DNA of 15,000 bases from Clostridia bacterium (GTDB taxonomy: Bacteria; Bacillota_A; Clostridia; Christensenellales; UBA1242): NCBI GenBank assembly GCA_017938565.1, contig JAGBBI010000005.1, forward strand, positions 1 to 15,000, read 5' to 3'. The position numbers and the translations under genes were made by a program. This document shows positions 6,449 to 15,000 of this stretch, piece after piece (positions within the stretch are counted from its first letter, which is position 1; the number at the start of each line of letters is the position of its first letter). The notes under the pieces were generated by a model, which had not been told where the DNA came from, ran no database searches, and worked only from the letters and a program-made list of their open reading frames with translations.

Positions 6449-8068
6449 ATGAGTAAATTAGCCTTTAACATATTTTTGGTGTTTTGTGGTTTTTTGGTTA
6501 TTGTGGCTGGGCTTGGTGTTACTATGATGATAGCACCGGGTGCAGACATTTTGGGATTAAGGTACATTCGTTCAACTAGTGGTAGTTACTATGAAAAACA
6601 AACTGTATACTGTGCAGAATCAAGCGTGCAAGAATTTAATATAACGTGTGATAATATACCTATAAATGTAGTATTCGCACAAAGTTATACTTTTTCAGTT
6701 GTACTTGATGAACAATTTAATGGATATACAAAAACCATTGATAATCCAGATTTGGCTGTGGAAAATGCTGGCAATAAAGTTAATTTTAGTGTAAGAGAGT
6801 ATGTTCCGTTTTTATACCATAATCGAATAGATGGAAGCGCATTAACGATATCTATTCCTATTTATTATCGAGGTGTCGTTGCTATTCAAAGCCGAGACTC
6901 CAACATTACAATAGATGGTTTAAATGGTATGCTTTCTAATTTAATAGTTACAACGGGTGGCAAAGTTAATGTCAATGATGTTACTTTATCGAAACTACAT
7001 TTAAATATAGGTTCAAAAGATGCATATATTAATACAGGTGCAAAAATTAATGATTTACACATTGAGGCAATTAATGCACAAATCAATATAACAGACAAAA
7101 TAGACGGGAAGATTACCTATAAAGCAAAGGGCGGTGGTTTGTATTTTAATGCATGTGAGCAACTTGAAGTTGATGCGAAATCGGCAAGGATTGCATCTTC
7201 AAATGAAGAATTGGCAAAAGTGAATGGTGATGCAAAAATAAACACAAATGCAAAAATCATGTTAGACGTATATGGCAATACGGAAATTATAACGAAAAGC
7301 GGAGATATAACTCTTGGTGCTGAGACAATTGTTTATGGTGGGGAGGTTAATTTAACCACCAAAAGTGGAGATGTTATTCTGAATGGTAGAAGAATGGCAA
7401 TCGGTACAATTAAGACTAAGAGTGGTGATATTTGGGCAGAAAATGTATCTGACTGCAATATAGAGACTTCTTATGGTTTTGTAGATGTTCAATCGTGTAC
7501 AAATTTATCTATTGTTGGCGGAAGTGGAAATGTATTTGTTAAAGATTCGAATGGAGACGTTTCTGTATCGACACGAAGTGGCGATGTTGTAATAGGAGAT
7601 AAAGAGAAAAGTTTGAACGCAAAGATTGACGTGAAGACGCTTGGGGGAAATATTAGATTAATTAATATAAGTTCTGGGGTTTGTTCCACAACCACTAAAA
7701 GTGGAAATGTTAATTTTATAGGAGATATAAATAACAATGCAAAAATTGTTGTAGTTTCCGATAAAGGTGATGTTTGGGCAGAAAATATGTCGGGGAAGAT
7801 TGAGGTTGAAACGAATGGCTCGGTAACGTTAAAAATGTTATCTTTGGCAAGTGGCATCGAAATAATAGGAAAAGATAAACCTGTTACAATAGAAACGGCG
7901 AACAATAATTTAACTTTCGATTTAACTACAACGAAAACAAATAATATAATAGTTTTTGGCGATGTGATAAAAGACCAATATTACTTGACGTCTATCGATG
8001 CAAATATTGCGATAATTACAAATAAAGGAACTATTACAATTTGTGAAAAAATCGTTGAAGCAGAGTAA
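6449..8068 (+). CDS. Membrane-anchored DUF4097-like beta-repeat protein
   Basis: This 539-residue protein has one N-terminal hydrophobic segment (about 7-31), which reads as an uncleaved anchor or signal peptide. The rest should lie outside the membrane. Its body is rich in short beta strands. The motif K/R-S-G-D/N recurs at 283, 305, 324, 376 and 417, with K-G-D at 439. The spacings are near 20 residues or multiples of it, as expected for a stacked beta-helix or beta-solenoid. The rungs at 324 and 439 both continue to WAEN. This pattern resembles DUF4097 proteins (putative adhesins, LiaG-like), a resemblance I judge from memory. The start has AAGGAGAG at 6438-6445, 22 nt after alaS, so it is probably co-transcribed with dnaB and alaS. 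It ends just before the terminator at 8077. Role is unknown; envelope stress or surface binding are possibilities. Confidence 0.8.
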   Translation: MSKLAFNIFLVFCGFLVIVAGLGVTMMIAPGADILGLRYIRSTSGSYYEKQTVYCAESSVQEFNITCDNIPINVVFAQSYTFSVVLDEQFNGYTKTIDNPDLAVENAGNKVNFSVREYVPFLYHNRIDGSALTISIPIYYRGVVAIQSRDSNITIDGLNGMLSNLIVTTGGKVNVNDVTLSKLHLNIGSKDAYINTGAKINDLHIEAINAQINITDKIDGKITYKAKGGGLYFNACEQLEVDAKSARIASSNEELAKVNGDAKINTNAKIMLDVYGNTEIITKSGDITLGAETIVYGGEVNLTTKSGDVILNGRRMAIGTIKTKSGDIWAENVSDCNIETSYGFVDVQSCTNLSIVGGSGNVFVKDSNGDVSVSTRSGDVVIGDKEKSLNAKIDVKTLGGNIRLINISSGVCSTTTKSGNVNFIGDINNNAKIVVVSDKGDVWAENMSGKIEVETNGSVTLKMLSLASGIEIIGKDKPVTIETANNNLTFDLTTTKTNNIIVFGDVIKDQYYLTSIDANIAIITNKGTITICEKIVEAE

Positions 8069-8076
8069 ACAATCAA

Positions 8077-8117
8077 AAAATGACTTAGAAAATAATTCTG
8101 AGTCATTTTGTTTTATT
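8077..8117 (+). terminator. Intrinsic terminator after the dnaB-alaS-DUF4097 unit
   Basis: AAAATGACTTAGAA (8077-8090) pairs with TTCTGAGTCATTTT (8096-8109), with one T-G pair in a 14-bp stem and a 5-nt loop. It is followed by GTTTTATT. It starts 8 nt after the stop of the DUF4097-like gene. Confidence 0.85.
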
Positions 8118-8146
8118 ATATTTATTTTATAGCAAGTGTTATTTGT

Positions 8147-8175
8147 TTGACATTTAATAATAATTTAATTAAACT
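8147..8175 (+). promoter_or_regulatory. Probable promoter of the glycogen operon
   Basis: A perfect -35 box TTGACA (8147-8152) is followed after 17 bp by TAAACT (8170-8175), a weak -10 box with four of six consensus bases. A TATAAA at 8175-8180 is a better box but lies 22 bp from this -35. The region is the only gap between the upstream terminator and glgB, so a promoter must lie here if the operon has its own. The weak -10 box would suit a regulated promoter. Confidence 0.45.
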
Positions 8176-8200
8176 ATAAAAATAATAGGGGACATATTGA

Positions 8201-8231
8201 TAAAAGGGCGTTAATATTAACGGAGCTTTTA
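8201..8231 (+). promoter_or_regulatory. Palindrome overlapping the glgB ribosome binding site
   Basis: CGTTAATATTAACG (8209-8222) is a perfect 14-bp palindrome. It is flanked by a second complementary pair, TAAAAG (8201-8206) and CTTTTA (8226-8231), which reaches the base before the ATG. The GGAG ribosome binding site (8222-8225) starts at the edge of the inner palindrome and lies in the internal loop of the larger structure. It could be a DNA operator downstream of the promoter or an RNA hairpin that limits access to the ribosome binding site. Confidence 0.45.
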
Positions 8232-10118
8232 ATGGATAAAGATAAAGCATTATATCTGTTTCACCAAGGGACATATTACAATTCATATGAATTTTTAGGT
8301 TGTCATCTATGTGAAGAAAATGGGATAAAAGGTGCCGTGTTTCGGGTTTATGCACCAAATGCAAAAAGTATAAGCGTTGTTGGTGATTTTAATGGTTGGA
8401 ACGAACACCTAGGCAGAATGTTAAGAATAAACGATGGATTTATATGGGAAAAATTTATTCCAGACTGTAAAACTTATGACAACTACAAATATTTGGTTAC
8501 CGATTGTTACGGCAAAAAAACATTTAAGTCTGATCCTTATGCGTTTCATAGTCAAACCAATGGAGAGACAGCATCAAAGGTTTATGATTTGTCTGGCTAC
8601 AAATGGAATGATGAAGACTATATTACCGTAAGAGATAAACAAAATCATTACGAACTTCCAATGAATATTTATGAAGTTAACTTATGTTCATGGAAGCGAT
8701 ATGAAGATGGTAATTATTTTTCGTATAAAAAACTTGCTGAAGAATTAATCCCTTATGTTGTAGAAATGGGGTATACACATATAGAACTGATGCCGTTGAC
8801 AGAGTATCCATATGATGGGTCATGGGGATACCAGCCTACAGGATATTTTTCAGTAACAAGCAGGTTTGGGACTCCTCATGATTTTATGTATTTTGTGGAT
8901 AAGTGCCATGAAAGCAACATACAAGTAATATTAGACTGGGTACCTGCACATTTTCCAAAAGATGAGCATGGGTTAATAGAATGGGATGGAACTTGCCTTT
9001 ATGAATACGAGTCGTGGGACCGAAAAGAGCATAAATCGTGGGGAACAAGGCGATTTAATTATGGAAAACCTGAAATACAAAGTTTTCTAATTTCAAGTGC
9101 AATGTTCTTTTTAAATGTTTATCATATTGATGGAATTCGAGTTGATGCTGTTGCATCTATGCTTTATCTTGACTATGATAAAAAGAATGGCGAGTGGTTG
9201 CCAAACTCTTATGGGAATAATAAACATCTTGAAGCCATTGCATTTTTACAAAAGCTTAATTATGCAGTATTTAATAGGTTTCCGAATGCGTTAATGATTG
9301 CCGAAGAATCAACAGCTTGGCCTCTTGTAACAAAACCAACAGATATTGGTGGTCTTGGCTTTAATTACAAATGGAATATGGGGTGGATGAACGATACTTT
9401 AGATTATATCTCAATGGACCCATTTTTCAGAAAGGATAATCACAATAAGATTACGTTTTCGATGTTTTATGCATTTAGCGAAAATTTCATTTTGCCAATT
9501 TCTCATGACGAAGTTGTTTATGGTAAACGCTCTCTAATAAATAAAATGAATGGGGATTATGACCAAAAGTTTAATGCACTACGCGCATTTTATGGCTACT
9601 TAATGGCACATCCAGGGAAAAAACTAACATTTATGGGCTCAGAGATTGGGCAATTTAATGAGTGGGACAACACAAGGTCAATTGAGTACGACTTATTAAA
9701 GTTTGAAAAACATCAATTGCTTCAAGATTTTGTAAAAGAAATAAATTGGTTTTACTTAACTAACAATGAGTTTTATGAAGTTGATTTTAACTGGTGTGGC
9801 TTTGAGTGGATTATTCCAAATGATAAAACCAATAATGTCATTGCTTTTTCAAGGTCAAATAAGCAAGGTGATAAGATTATTGTTGTTTGTAACTTTTCAC
9901 CTGTAAGATTAGACAATTATAGAATTTATCTTGACAAAGGGGAATATGAAGAAGTTTTCACAAGCGATGAATTAAGATTTGGTGGAAGCGGATTAAAAAA
10001 TTCAAACCTAAAGACATCTTTTGAAGAAGAATACAAAGACAGTCATTTTTTAACATTATCAATTGCTCAAAATTCAACAATATATTTAAAAAAACGAAAT
10101 AAGCACAAAATAAGATAA
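8232..10118 (+). CDS. glgB: 1,4-alpha-glucan branching enzyme
   Basis: This GH13 enzyme cuts alpha-1,4 chains and rejoins the piece through an alpha-1,6 bond to make branched glycogen. An N-terminal CBM48 domain (about residues 25-110, with VVGDFNGWN) precedes the catalytic barrel. The four conserved regions are present: DWVPAHFP; GIRVDAVAS, with the nucleophile D305; IAEEST, with the general acid E358; and ISHDE, with H425-D426. A C-terminal beta domain follows. At 628 residues it matches the short bacterial form without the extra N1 domain. The start has GGAG at 8222-8225 with a 6-nt spacer. It is the first gene of the glycogen operon, and glgA starts 11 nt after its stop. All catalytic residues are in place, so the gene should be functional. 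Confidence 0.96.
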   Translation: MDKDKALYLFHQGTYYNSYEFLGCHLCEENGIKGAVFRVYAPNAKSISVVGDFNGWNEHLGRMLRINDGFIWEKFIPDCKTYDNYKYLVTDCYGKKTFKSDPYAFHSQTNGETASKVYDLSGYKWNDEDYITVRDKQNHYELPMNIYEVNLCSWKRYEDGNYFSYKKLAEELIPYVVEMGYTHIELMPLTEYPYDGSWGYQPTGYFSVTSRFGTPHDFMYFVDKCHESNIQVILDWVPAHFPKDEHGLIEWDGTCLYEYESWDRKEHKSWGTRRFNYGKPEIQSFLISSAMFFLNVYHIDGIRVDAVASMLYLDYDKKNGEWLPNSYGNNKHLEAIAFLQKLNYAVFNRFPNALMIAEESTAWPLVTKPTDIGGLGFNYKWNMGWMNDTLDYISMDPFFRKDNHNKITFSMFYAFSENFILPISHDEVVYGKRSLINKMNGDYDQKFNALRAFYGYLMAHPGKKLTFMGSEIGQFNEWDNTRSIEYDLLKFEKHQLLQDFVKEINWFYLTNNEFYEVDFNWCGFEWIIPNDKTNNVIAFSRSNKQGDKIIVVCNFSPVRLDNYRIYLDKGEYEEVFTSDELRFGGSGLKNSNLKTSFEEEYKDSHFLTLSIAQNSTIYLKKRNKHKIR

Positions 10119-10129
10119 AGAGGATTAAT

Positions 10130-11611
10130 ATGGATTTAGCAAAAGACAAAGAGCCAAATATTAATAAACATAATACAGTCAAGAAAAAAATATTGTTTGT
10201 TGCATCAGAATCTCAACCATTTTGTGGTACCGGCGGACTTGCAGATATAATTTGTGGTTTGCCAAGATTTGTAAAGAAAGAGGAGCCTGAATATGATATC
10301 CGGGTAATTTTGCCGTATCATGAAATAATCTTGCCCGAATATAAAAAGAAGCTTGAGTATATTGGGAATAAAATAGTTGAACTTGCGTGGAGGCATGAAT
10401 ATTGTGGTGTGTTTAGGTGCGTTGATGAAAACATAACTTACTATTTTATAGACAACGAAAAATACTTCAAAAGAGAAAGGCCTTATGGGTATAATGATGA
10501 CGCTGAAAGATTTGCCTTCTTTTCAAAAGCAGTGTTAGATGTTTTTGATATAACCGGATTTGTTCCAGATATAATTCATACAAACGATTGGCAGTCTGCT
10601 TTGGTTTCGGTTTACCTAAAAACCAATTATTCCGGGGACCCTAGATATAGCCATATAAAAACGGTTTTAAATCTTCATAATTTACAATATCAAGGAAGAT
10701 ATGGAATAAGTGTTTTAACTGACGTGCTTGGTATTGACGCAAAATATCGTTCTTTGCTTGAACATCAAAATGACGTAAATTTTTTAAAAGCTGGCATTAT
10801 AACAGCAGACAGGCTAGTTACCGTAAGTCCAAGCTATGCTGAGGAAATTAAAACTTCCGAAAGTGGCTGTGGACTAAACGATATAATTAGGGCAAATGCA
10901 CACAAACTACGTGGTATATTGAATGGCTTAGACTATAAGTTTTATAATCCAAAAACGGACAAAGATATTTCTAATAATTTTGATTTGGAAACGCTTGAGA
11001 ACAGAAAGAAAAATAAAGAAGACTTACAAAAAGAGTACGGACTAAATATTGATCCAAACGCGCCAATGGTTTGTATTGTTACAAGAATGGCAAGGCAAAA
11101 AGGAATAGATTTGATTAAAGGCTGTATGGAGAAGTTTATTATTGAAGACAATGTTCAGTTCGTTGGAGTTGGTGAAGGCGAGTACGAATATCATAATTAC
11201 TTCAATTATTTAAACAACAAATTTCCGAGGCAATGCCATGTAAATATTGGTTATAGTTTGGAAATTGGCAAAAAGCTTTATTCTGCGTCCGATATATTTA
11301 TTATGCCATCAATGGTAGAACCTTGCGGGCTTTCGCAGATGGTTGCATCAAGGTATGGATGTGTGCCAATCGTTCGGGAAACTGGCGGTTTAAAAGATAG
11401 TATTAAAGATTTTGGTTGTGTAAACGGTGGGAACGGTTATACCTTTGCAAGATATTCGATTGAAGACTTACAAAATTCAATTAAACGTGCGCTGTATGAT
11501 TATAAAGCGGACAAAAAAGCATGGGAAGAAAAGGTGAAAATTTGTATGTCTACCGATTTTAGTTGGAATAAATCAATACAAGGTTATATCGACATATATA
11601 AAGGATTATAG
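10130..11611 (+). CDS. glgA: Glycogen (starch) synthase, GT5 family
   Basis: This enzyme extends alpha-1,4-glucan chains from a nucleotide-activated glucose, normally ADP-glucose. The first 20 or so residues are a polar extension before the usual opening ILFVASES. The N-terminal donor-site loop reads FCGTGGLAD at 31-39, where the textbook motif is KTGGL; glycine 33 replaces the lysine. The C-terminal lobe has the family signature EPCGLSQM from E397, then ASRYG and RETGGLKDS. The length of 493 is close to the usual 475-490. The ATG has AAGAGGA just upstream (10118-10124) overlapping the glgB stop, so the two are translationally close. glgP begins 17 nt after the stop. No glgC is present in the window to supply ADP-glucose. 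Assignment to GT5 is secure; the sugar-nucleotide preference is inferred. Confidence 0.94.
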   Translation: MDLAKDKEPNINKHNTVKKKILFVASESQPFCGTGGLADIICGLPRFVKKEEPEYDIRVILPYHEIILPEYKKKLEYIGNKIVELAWRHEYCGVFRCVDENITYYFIDNEKYFKRERPYGYNDDAERFAFFSKAVLDVFDITGFVPDIIHTNDWQSALVSVYLKTNYSGDPRYSHIKTVLNLHNLQYQGRYGISVLTDVLGIDAKYRSLLEHQNDVNFLKAGIITADRLVTVSPSYAEEIKTSESGCGLNDIIRANAHKLRGILNGLDYKFYNPKTDKDISNNFDLETLENRKKNKEDLQKEYGLNIDPNAPMVCIVTRMARQKGIDLIKGCMEKFIIEDNVQFVGVGEGEYEYHNYFNYLNNKFPRQCHVNIGYSLEIGKKLYSASDIFIMPSMVEPCGLSQMVASRYGCVPIVRETGGLKDSIKDFGCVNGGNGYTFARYSIEDLQNSIKRALYDYKADKKAWEEKVKICMSTDFSWNKSIQGYIDIYKGL

Positions 11612-11628
11612 AAGTTCGGAGGTTTTTA

Positions 11629-14058
11629 ATGAAAGAAGTTAAAACATTACAAAGGAAGTCGTGTGAGAAAGAACTAGAAGAATTTTTACTTGGGAGATTT
11701 AACGTAGGAATAAAAGATGCGACCGATGAGCAACTTTTTATAGGTCTTGCAGACATAGTAAATGAGAAATTATACGATATAAGAGAAACAACTAATGCAA
11801 AAGCAAGTTCAAGGAACGCAAAGGCTGTTCATTATGTATCAATCGAGTTTTTGCTTGGTAAATCGTTAAAATCACATTTATGGAATTTGGGACTTGAAAA
11901 AGAGTTTGCATCAGCATTGAAAAAATCGGGAAAGAATATAGAAGATGTATATGCAAAGGAAACCGAAGCTAATCTTGGCAATGGCGGTCTTGGAAGGCTT
12001 GCTGCGTGTTATTTAGATTCACTCACGTCGGAAGGATATAATGCTTGTGGGCATTGTATAAATTATGACTATGGCTTGTTTAAACAAAAGATAGTGGATT
12101 GCGAACAAGTTGAGCTTTCTGATGAGTGGACGACAAAAGGAGATGTTTGGCTTCAACCAAGAGGAGATGAAAGCTGTGTTGTTAGATTTGGTGGGCAAGT
12201 TGAAGAGTCTCTAAATGTTGATGGAACATTTTCATACATTTATCATAACACACAAGACGTCCAAGCCTATCCTTATGATATGCTTGTAAGTGGGGTCGGC
12301 GGAAAGAAGGTTAATGTATTAAAGTTGTGGTCGGCAAAAAGTCTTGAAAGTTATGACACTAAAAAGTTCAGCCAAGGTGAATATGCTGAAGCAATGGCAA
12401 ACAAAGATGATATTGAAGCAATAAGCAAAGTTCTTTATCCAACAGACAGCCACGAAAAAGGCAAATCATTACGTTTGAAACAAGAATACTTCTTGGCATC
12501 TGCTGTTGCACAAAATATCGTAAAATCTAATCTAAGACAGGGAAGAAGCCTCTATGAAATTCCTGATTTTGCAAGTGTTCACATAAATGATACACACCCA
12601 GCATTGATAGTCCCAGAATTTATGAGAATTTTGATGGATGAACATAGGCTTGGTTGGGACGAGGCGTGGGCGATTGTGTGTCGTATGATAAGTTATACTA
12701 ACCATACACTTTTAAGCGAGTCGTTGGAAAAGAAAGAATTAAATCTTGTTGAAAGATATATTCCAAGAATAGCGATGATTGTAAAAGAAATTAATCGCAG
12801 GTTTGTAAAAGACTGTCAAGATCGTCAGATTGAAAGCGGTAAAGTTTATAATATGTCAGTTATTCAAAATGGAGTTATAAACTTTACCAACTTGGTTGTT
12901 GTTGCATCAACATATGTTAATGGTGTTTCTACCGTCCACAGCGAGTTGGTAAAAAATGATTTGTTAAAATGTTACGCAACGCTTTACCCAGAGAAATTTT
13001 TAAATGTTACGAATGGAGTAACACACAGAAGATGGCTTTCTATGTGTAATCCAGAAATGGACAAATTGTTAACATCATTAATTGGTAATGATTATTACAC
13101 AAACGCAAACGAACTAGAGAAATTGGAACAATTTGCAAATGACGAACATACAATTGCAGAGTTTGAGCGTATTAAAACACAAAATAAAGTTACTTTTGCA
13201 AAATATCTTTTAAAGACGCAGGGCATAGTGATTAATCCAAACACAAGGTTTGATGTTCACGTTAAAAGAATACACGAATATAAAAGACAACTTTTAAACG
13301 TATTAAAAATCATTTATCTATATTCAGAGTTAAAAGAGAACCCAAGTTTAAGGGTAACTCCTCAAACCTTTATATTTGCGGGTAAGGCAGCATCAGGTTA
13401 TTATATGGCAAAAAGAATTATTCGATTAATTTGCAAACTTGGAAAGGAAATAGATAAGAACAAAGTAATTTCAAAGAAACTAAAAGTTGTTTTTGTTGAG
13501 AATTATAGCGTTTCGGTATCTGAACTATTAATGCCTGCAACCGATGTAACCGAGCAAATTTCGCTTGCTGGACGTGAAGCAAGTGGAACTGGAAATATGA
13601 AAGCGGTTATGAATGGTGCTTTGATGATTCATACTCACGACGGGGCAAATATAGAAATTGCTGAGCATTGTGGTGATAAAAACTCATTTGAGTTTGGATT
13701 GAAACCAGACGAGGTTGAACAAGTTTGGAGAACTGGCTATGATGCAAAGGTTTATTACAATCAAAATCCTATGATTCAAAAAGTTATTGAAATGTTAAAA
13801 GAAGGGTTTGATGGCGAATCTTTTGCAGATATAGCGTCATATTTACTTGGTGAAACCAGTTATCGAGATGTATATATGTGCTTGGCTGATTTTGAAAGTT
13901 ATATGGATGCTCATAAAAGAATGGATAAAGTATATAAAAACAAAAAGAATTGGTATTCAAAAACCATTCATAATGTTGCAAGTATGGGGTATTTTGCTTC
14001 TGACCGTGCAATTAATGAATATGCAGATAAAATTTGGAAGATAAAAAAGGTAAATTAA
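11629..14058 (+). CDS. glgP: Glycogen/alpha-glucan phosphorylase, GT35 family
   Basis: This pyridoxal-phosphate enzyme releases glucose-1-phosphate from the non-reducing ends of glycogen. Its 809 residues match the family length of roughly 800-840. Conserved blocks are all present: HYVSIEFLLGKSL near residue 65, NLGNGGLGRLAACYLDS near 117, HINDTHPAL in the middle, FDVHVKRIHEYKRQLLN, and EASGTGNMK with the cofactor lysine at K658, followed by NGALMIHTHDGANIEI. The start follows CGGAGG with a spacing typical of this operon. Being next to glgB and glgA places synthesis and breakdown under one promoter, which is common in bacterial glycogen clusters. The next gene starts 3 nt after the stop, so the two are probably translationally coupled. 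It could also act on maltodextrins, as sequence alone does not separate the two activities. Confidence 0.96.
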   Translation: MKEVKTLQRKSCEKELEEFLLGRFNVGIKDATDEQLFIGLADIVNEKLYDIRETTNAKASSRNAKAVHYVSIEFLLGKSLKSHLWNLGLEKEFASALKKSGKNIEDVYAKETEANLGNGGLGRLAACYLDSLTSEGYNACGHCINYDYGLFKQKIVDCEQVELSDEWTTKGDVWLQPRGDESCVVRFGGQVEESLNVDGTFSYIYHNTQDVQAYPYDMLVSGVGGKKVNVLKLWSAKSLESYDTKKFSQGEYAEAMANKDDIEAISKVLYPTDSHEKGKSLRLKQEYFLASAVAQNIVKSNLRQGRSLYEIPDFASVHINDTHPALIVPEFMRILMDEHRLGWDEAWAIVCRMISYTNHTLLSESLEKKELNLVERYIPRIAMIVKEINRRFVKDCQDRQIESGKVYNMSVIQNGVINFTNLVVVASTYVNGVSTVHSELVKNDLLKCYATLYPEKFLNVTNGVTHRRWLSMCNPEMDKLLTSLIGNDYYTNANELEKLEQFANDEHTIAEFERIKTQNKVTFAKYLLKTQGIVINPNTRFDVHVKRIHEYKRQLLNVLKIIYLYSELKENPSLRVTPQTFIFAGKAASGYYMAKRIIRLICKLGKEIDKNKVISKKLKVVFVENYSVSVSELLMPATDVTEQISLAGREASGTGNMKAVMNGALMIHTHDGANIEIAEHCGDKNSFEFGLKPDEVEQVWRTGYDAKVYYNQNPMIQKVIEMLKEGFDGESFADIASYLLGETSYRDVYMCLADFESYMDAHKRMDKVYKNKKNWYSKTIHNVASMGYFASDRAINEYADKIWKIKKVN

Positions 14059-14061
14059 CAA

Positions 14062-15000
14062 ATGAGAGAATTTAGATATAATGTTTCAACTCATACATCG
14101 CCAATAGGGGCGGTTGATGATAATTCATATATCACTTATACTTTTGAGGTTGCACAGAACGTGTATGCCTCAAAAGTATTTTTTGTTTTCAATCCAGATG
14201 GTTCGTTTAGAAGTCAGAAGATAGAGATGAAATTTGTGGGTTTTTGCGAGGGGTATAAGCAATACCAAGTATCGGTAAAATATCCAAGCGTTGGGCTGTT
14301 TTGGTATCATTTTGTCGTCGATGGGAGGGAATCTATACTTATTCAAAGGAAAGGCGAGCTTGACGACATAGAAGTTGCTCCAAAATCTACAAACGGTTTT
14401 CCGCAGGTTGTAATTGATGATAAAAATTTGTCAAAAAAGAAACCTATTGGTGGCATTATCTATCATATTTTTGTTGATAGGTTTAATAGGGTAGGAAAAG
14501 TTAAATCAAGGGACGGAATGATATTAAAAGAGAATTGGAGCGATCCGTTAATTGATACTACCGATTATGAAGTAATTAATAAAGAGTGTTATGGTGGGAA
14601 TTTAAAAGGTATAATTGAGAAATTGGATTACCTGAAATCATTAAATGTTTCAATAATATACCTTTCGCCAATTTTCTACGCCGAAAGTAACCACAAATAT
14701 AATACGGCAGATTTTAAAAAAATTGACCCAATGTTTGGTTCAAAAAAAGACTTGCAAGAATTAATTGACAAGGCAAAAGAACTTGGTATACAAGTAATTC
14801 TTGATGGAGTATTTAACCACGTTGGAAGTGATAGCGTGTATTTTAATAAATATGGCAAGTTTGATGAAGTGGGTGCGTATCAATCCACACAGTCAAAATA
14901 TTATAATTGGTTCACTTTTTACGAACATCCAGACAAGTATGAATGTTGGTGGGATATAAAAAGTTTGCCTTGCATTAACGAATTAAATCCAGAATATAAA
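14062..15000 (+). CDS. GH13 alpha-glucanase (amylase/neopullulanase-like), 3' end outside the window
   Basis: The frame starts at ATG 14062, only 3 nt after glgP, and stays open to the window edge, giving the first 313 residues. The N-terminal 115 residues are beta-rich and look like an accessory sugar-binding or immunoglobulin-like domain. The GH13 barrel begins near residue 129 (GGIIYHIFVDRFNR), followed by YGGNLKGI, the YLSPIF strand and region I, DGVFNHVG (248-255). The catalytic regions II-IV lie beyond the window. Such enzymes next to glgP usually cut alpha-1,4 or alpha-1,6 bonds in limit dextrins; which bond it cuts cannot be decided here. Only a weak ribosome binding site (AAGG, 14047-14050) precedes it, which suggests translation coupled to glgP. 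No signal peptide is visible, so it is probably cytoplasmic and acts on stored glycogen or imported maltodextrins. Confidence 0.88.
   Translation, partial: MREFRYNVSTHTSPIGAVDDNSYITYTFEVAQNVYASKVFFVFNPDGSFRSQKIEMKFVGFCEGYKQYQVSVKYPSVGLFWYHFVVDGRESILIQRKGELDDIEVAPKSTNGFPQVVIDDKNLSKKKPIGGIIYHIFVDRFNRVGKVKSRDGMILKENWSDPLIDTTDYEVINKECYGGNLKGIIEKLDYLKSLNVSIIYLSPIFYAESNHKYNTADFKKIDPMFGSKKDLQELIDKAKELGIQVILDGVFNHVGSDSVYFNKYGKFDEVGAYQSTQSKYYNWFTFYEHPDKYECWWDIKSLPCINELNPEYK

Noticed and set aside
7489..7905. Open frame of 138 codons on the minus strand
   Set aside because: It is the antisense shadow of the repetitive DUF4097-like gene and has no ribosome binding site or family resemblance.
8122..8364. 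Open frame of 80 codons on the minus strand across the glgB upstream region
   Set aside because: It runs through the promoter, the palindrome and the start of glgB, and its protein has no recognisable features.

Overview
The window is AT-rich bacterial DNA, densely packed with genes that use the standard code. The ribosome binding sites are purine-rich and the sigma-70-type promoters are strong. Together with the clustered glycogen genes, this suggests a low-GC Firmicute of the Clostridia type, perhaps an uncultured gut lineage. That placement is an inference from gene style; no rRNA or other marker fixes it.

Layout. (1) Positions 1-1470 (+): the 3' end of one gene and two complete genes, closely spaced. 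All three proteins are related to one another, and I do not recognise the family. (2) A 15-bp perfect hairpin at 1475-1510 separates this group from serS, which reads towards it on the minus strand (2820-1531). (3) Near-consensus divergent promoters in the 2821-3002 gap drive serS leftward and a three-gene unit rightward: dnaB (replicative helicase), a compact alaS, and a membrane-anchored DUF4097-like beta-repeat protein. A terminator follows at 8077-8117. (4) From about 8147 a glycogen/alpha-glucan operon begins: glgB (branching), glgA (synthase), glgP (phosphorylase) and a GH13 alpha-glucanase cut off by the window end. Its genes are 3-17 nt apart and no terminator lies between them.

How the genes work together. 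GlgA elongates alpha-1,4 chains, GlgB adds alpha-1,6 branches, GlgP releases glucose-1-phosphate, and the GH13 enzyme probably trims or debranches limit dextrins. The ADP-glucose pyrophosphorylase genes (glgC/glgD) are not in view. SerRS, AlaRS and DnaB are housekeeping proteins. Both synthetases are atypical: SerRS carries active-site motifs that look archaeal-like, and AlaRS lacks the C-Ala domain and part of the usual editing module. DnaB has a long acidic tail.

No RNA genes, insertion sequences, CRISPR arrays or riboswitches were seen. The clearest candidate for something undescribed is the tandem paralogue family at the left edge. A palindrome over the glgB ribosome binding site is the most interesting regulatory signal.
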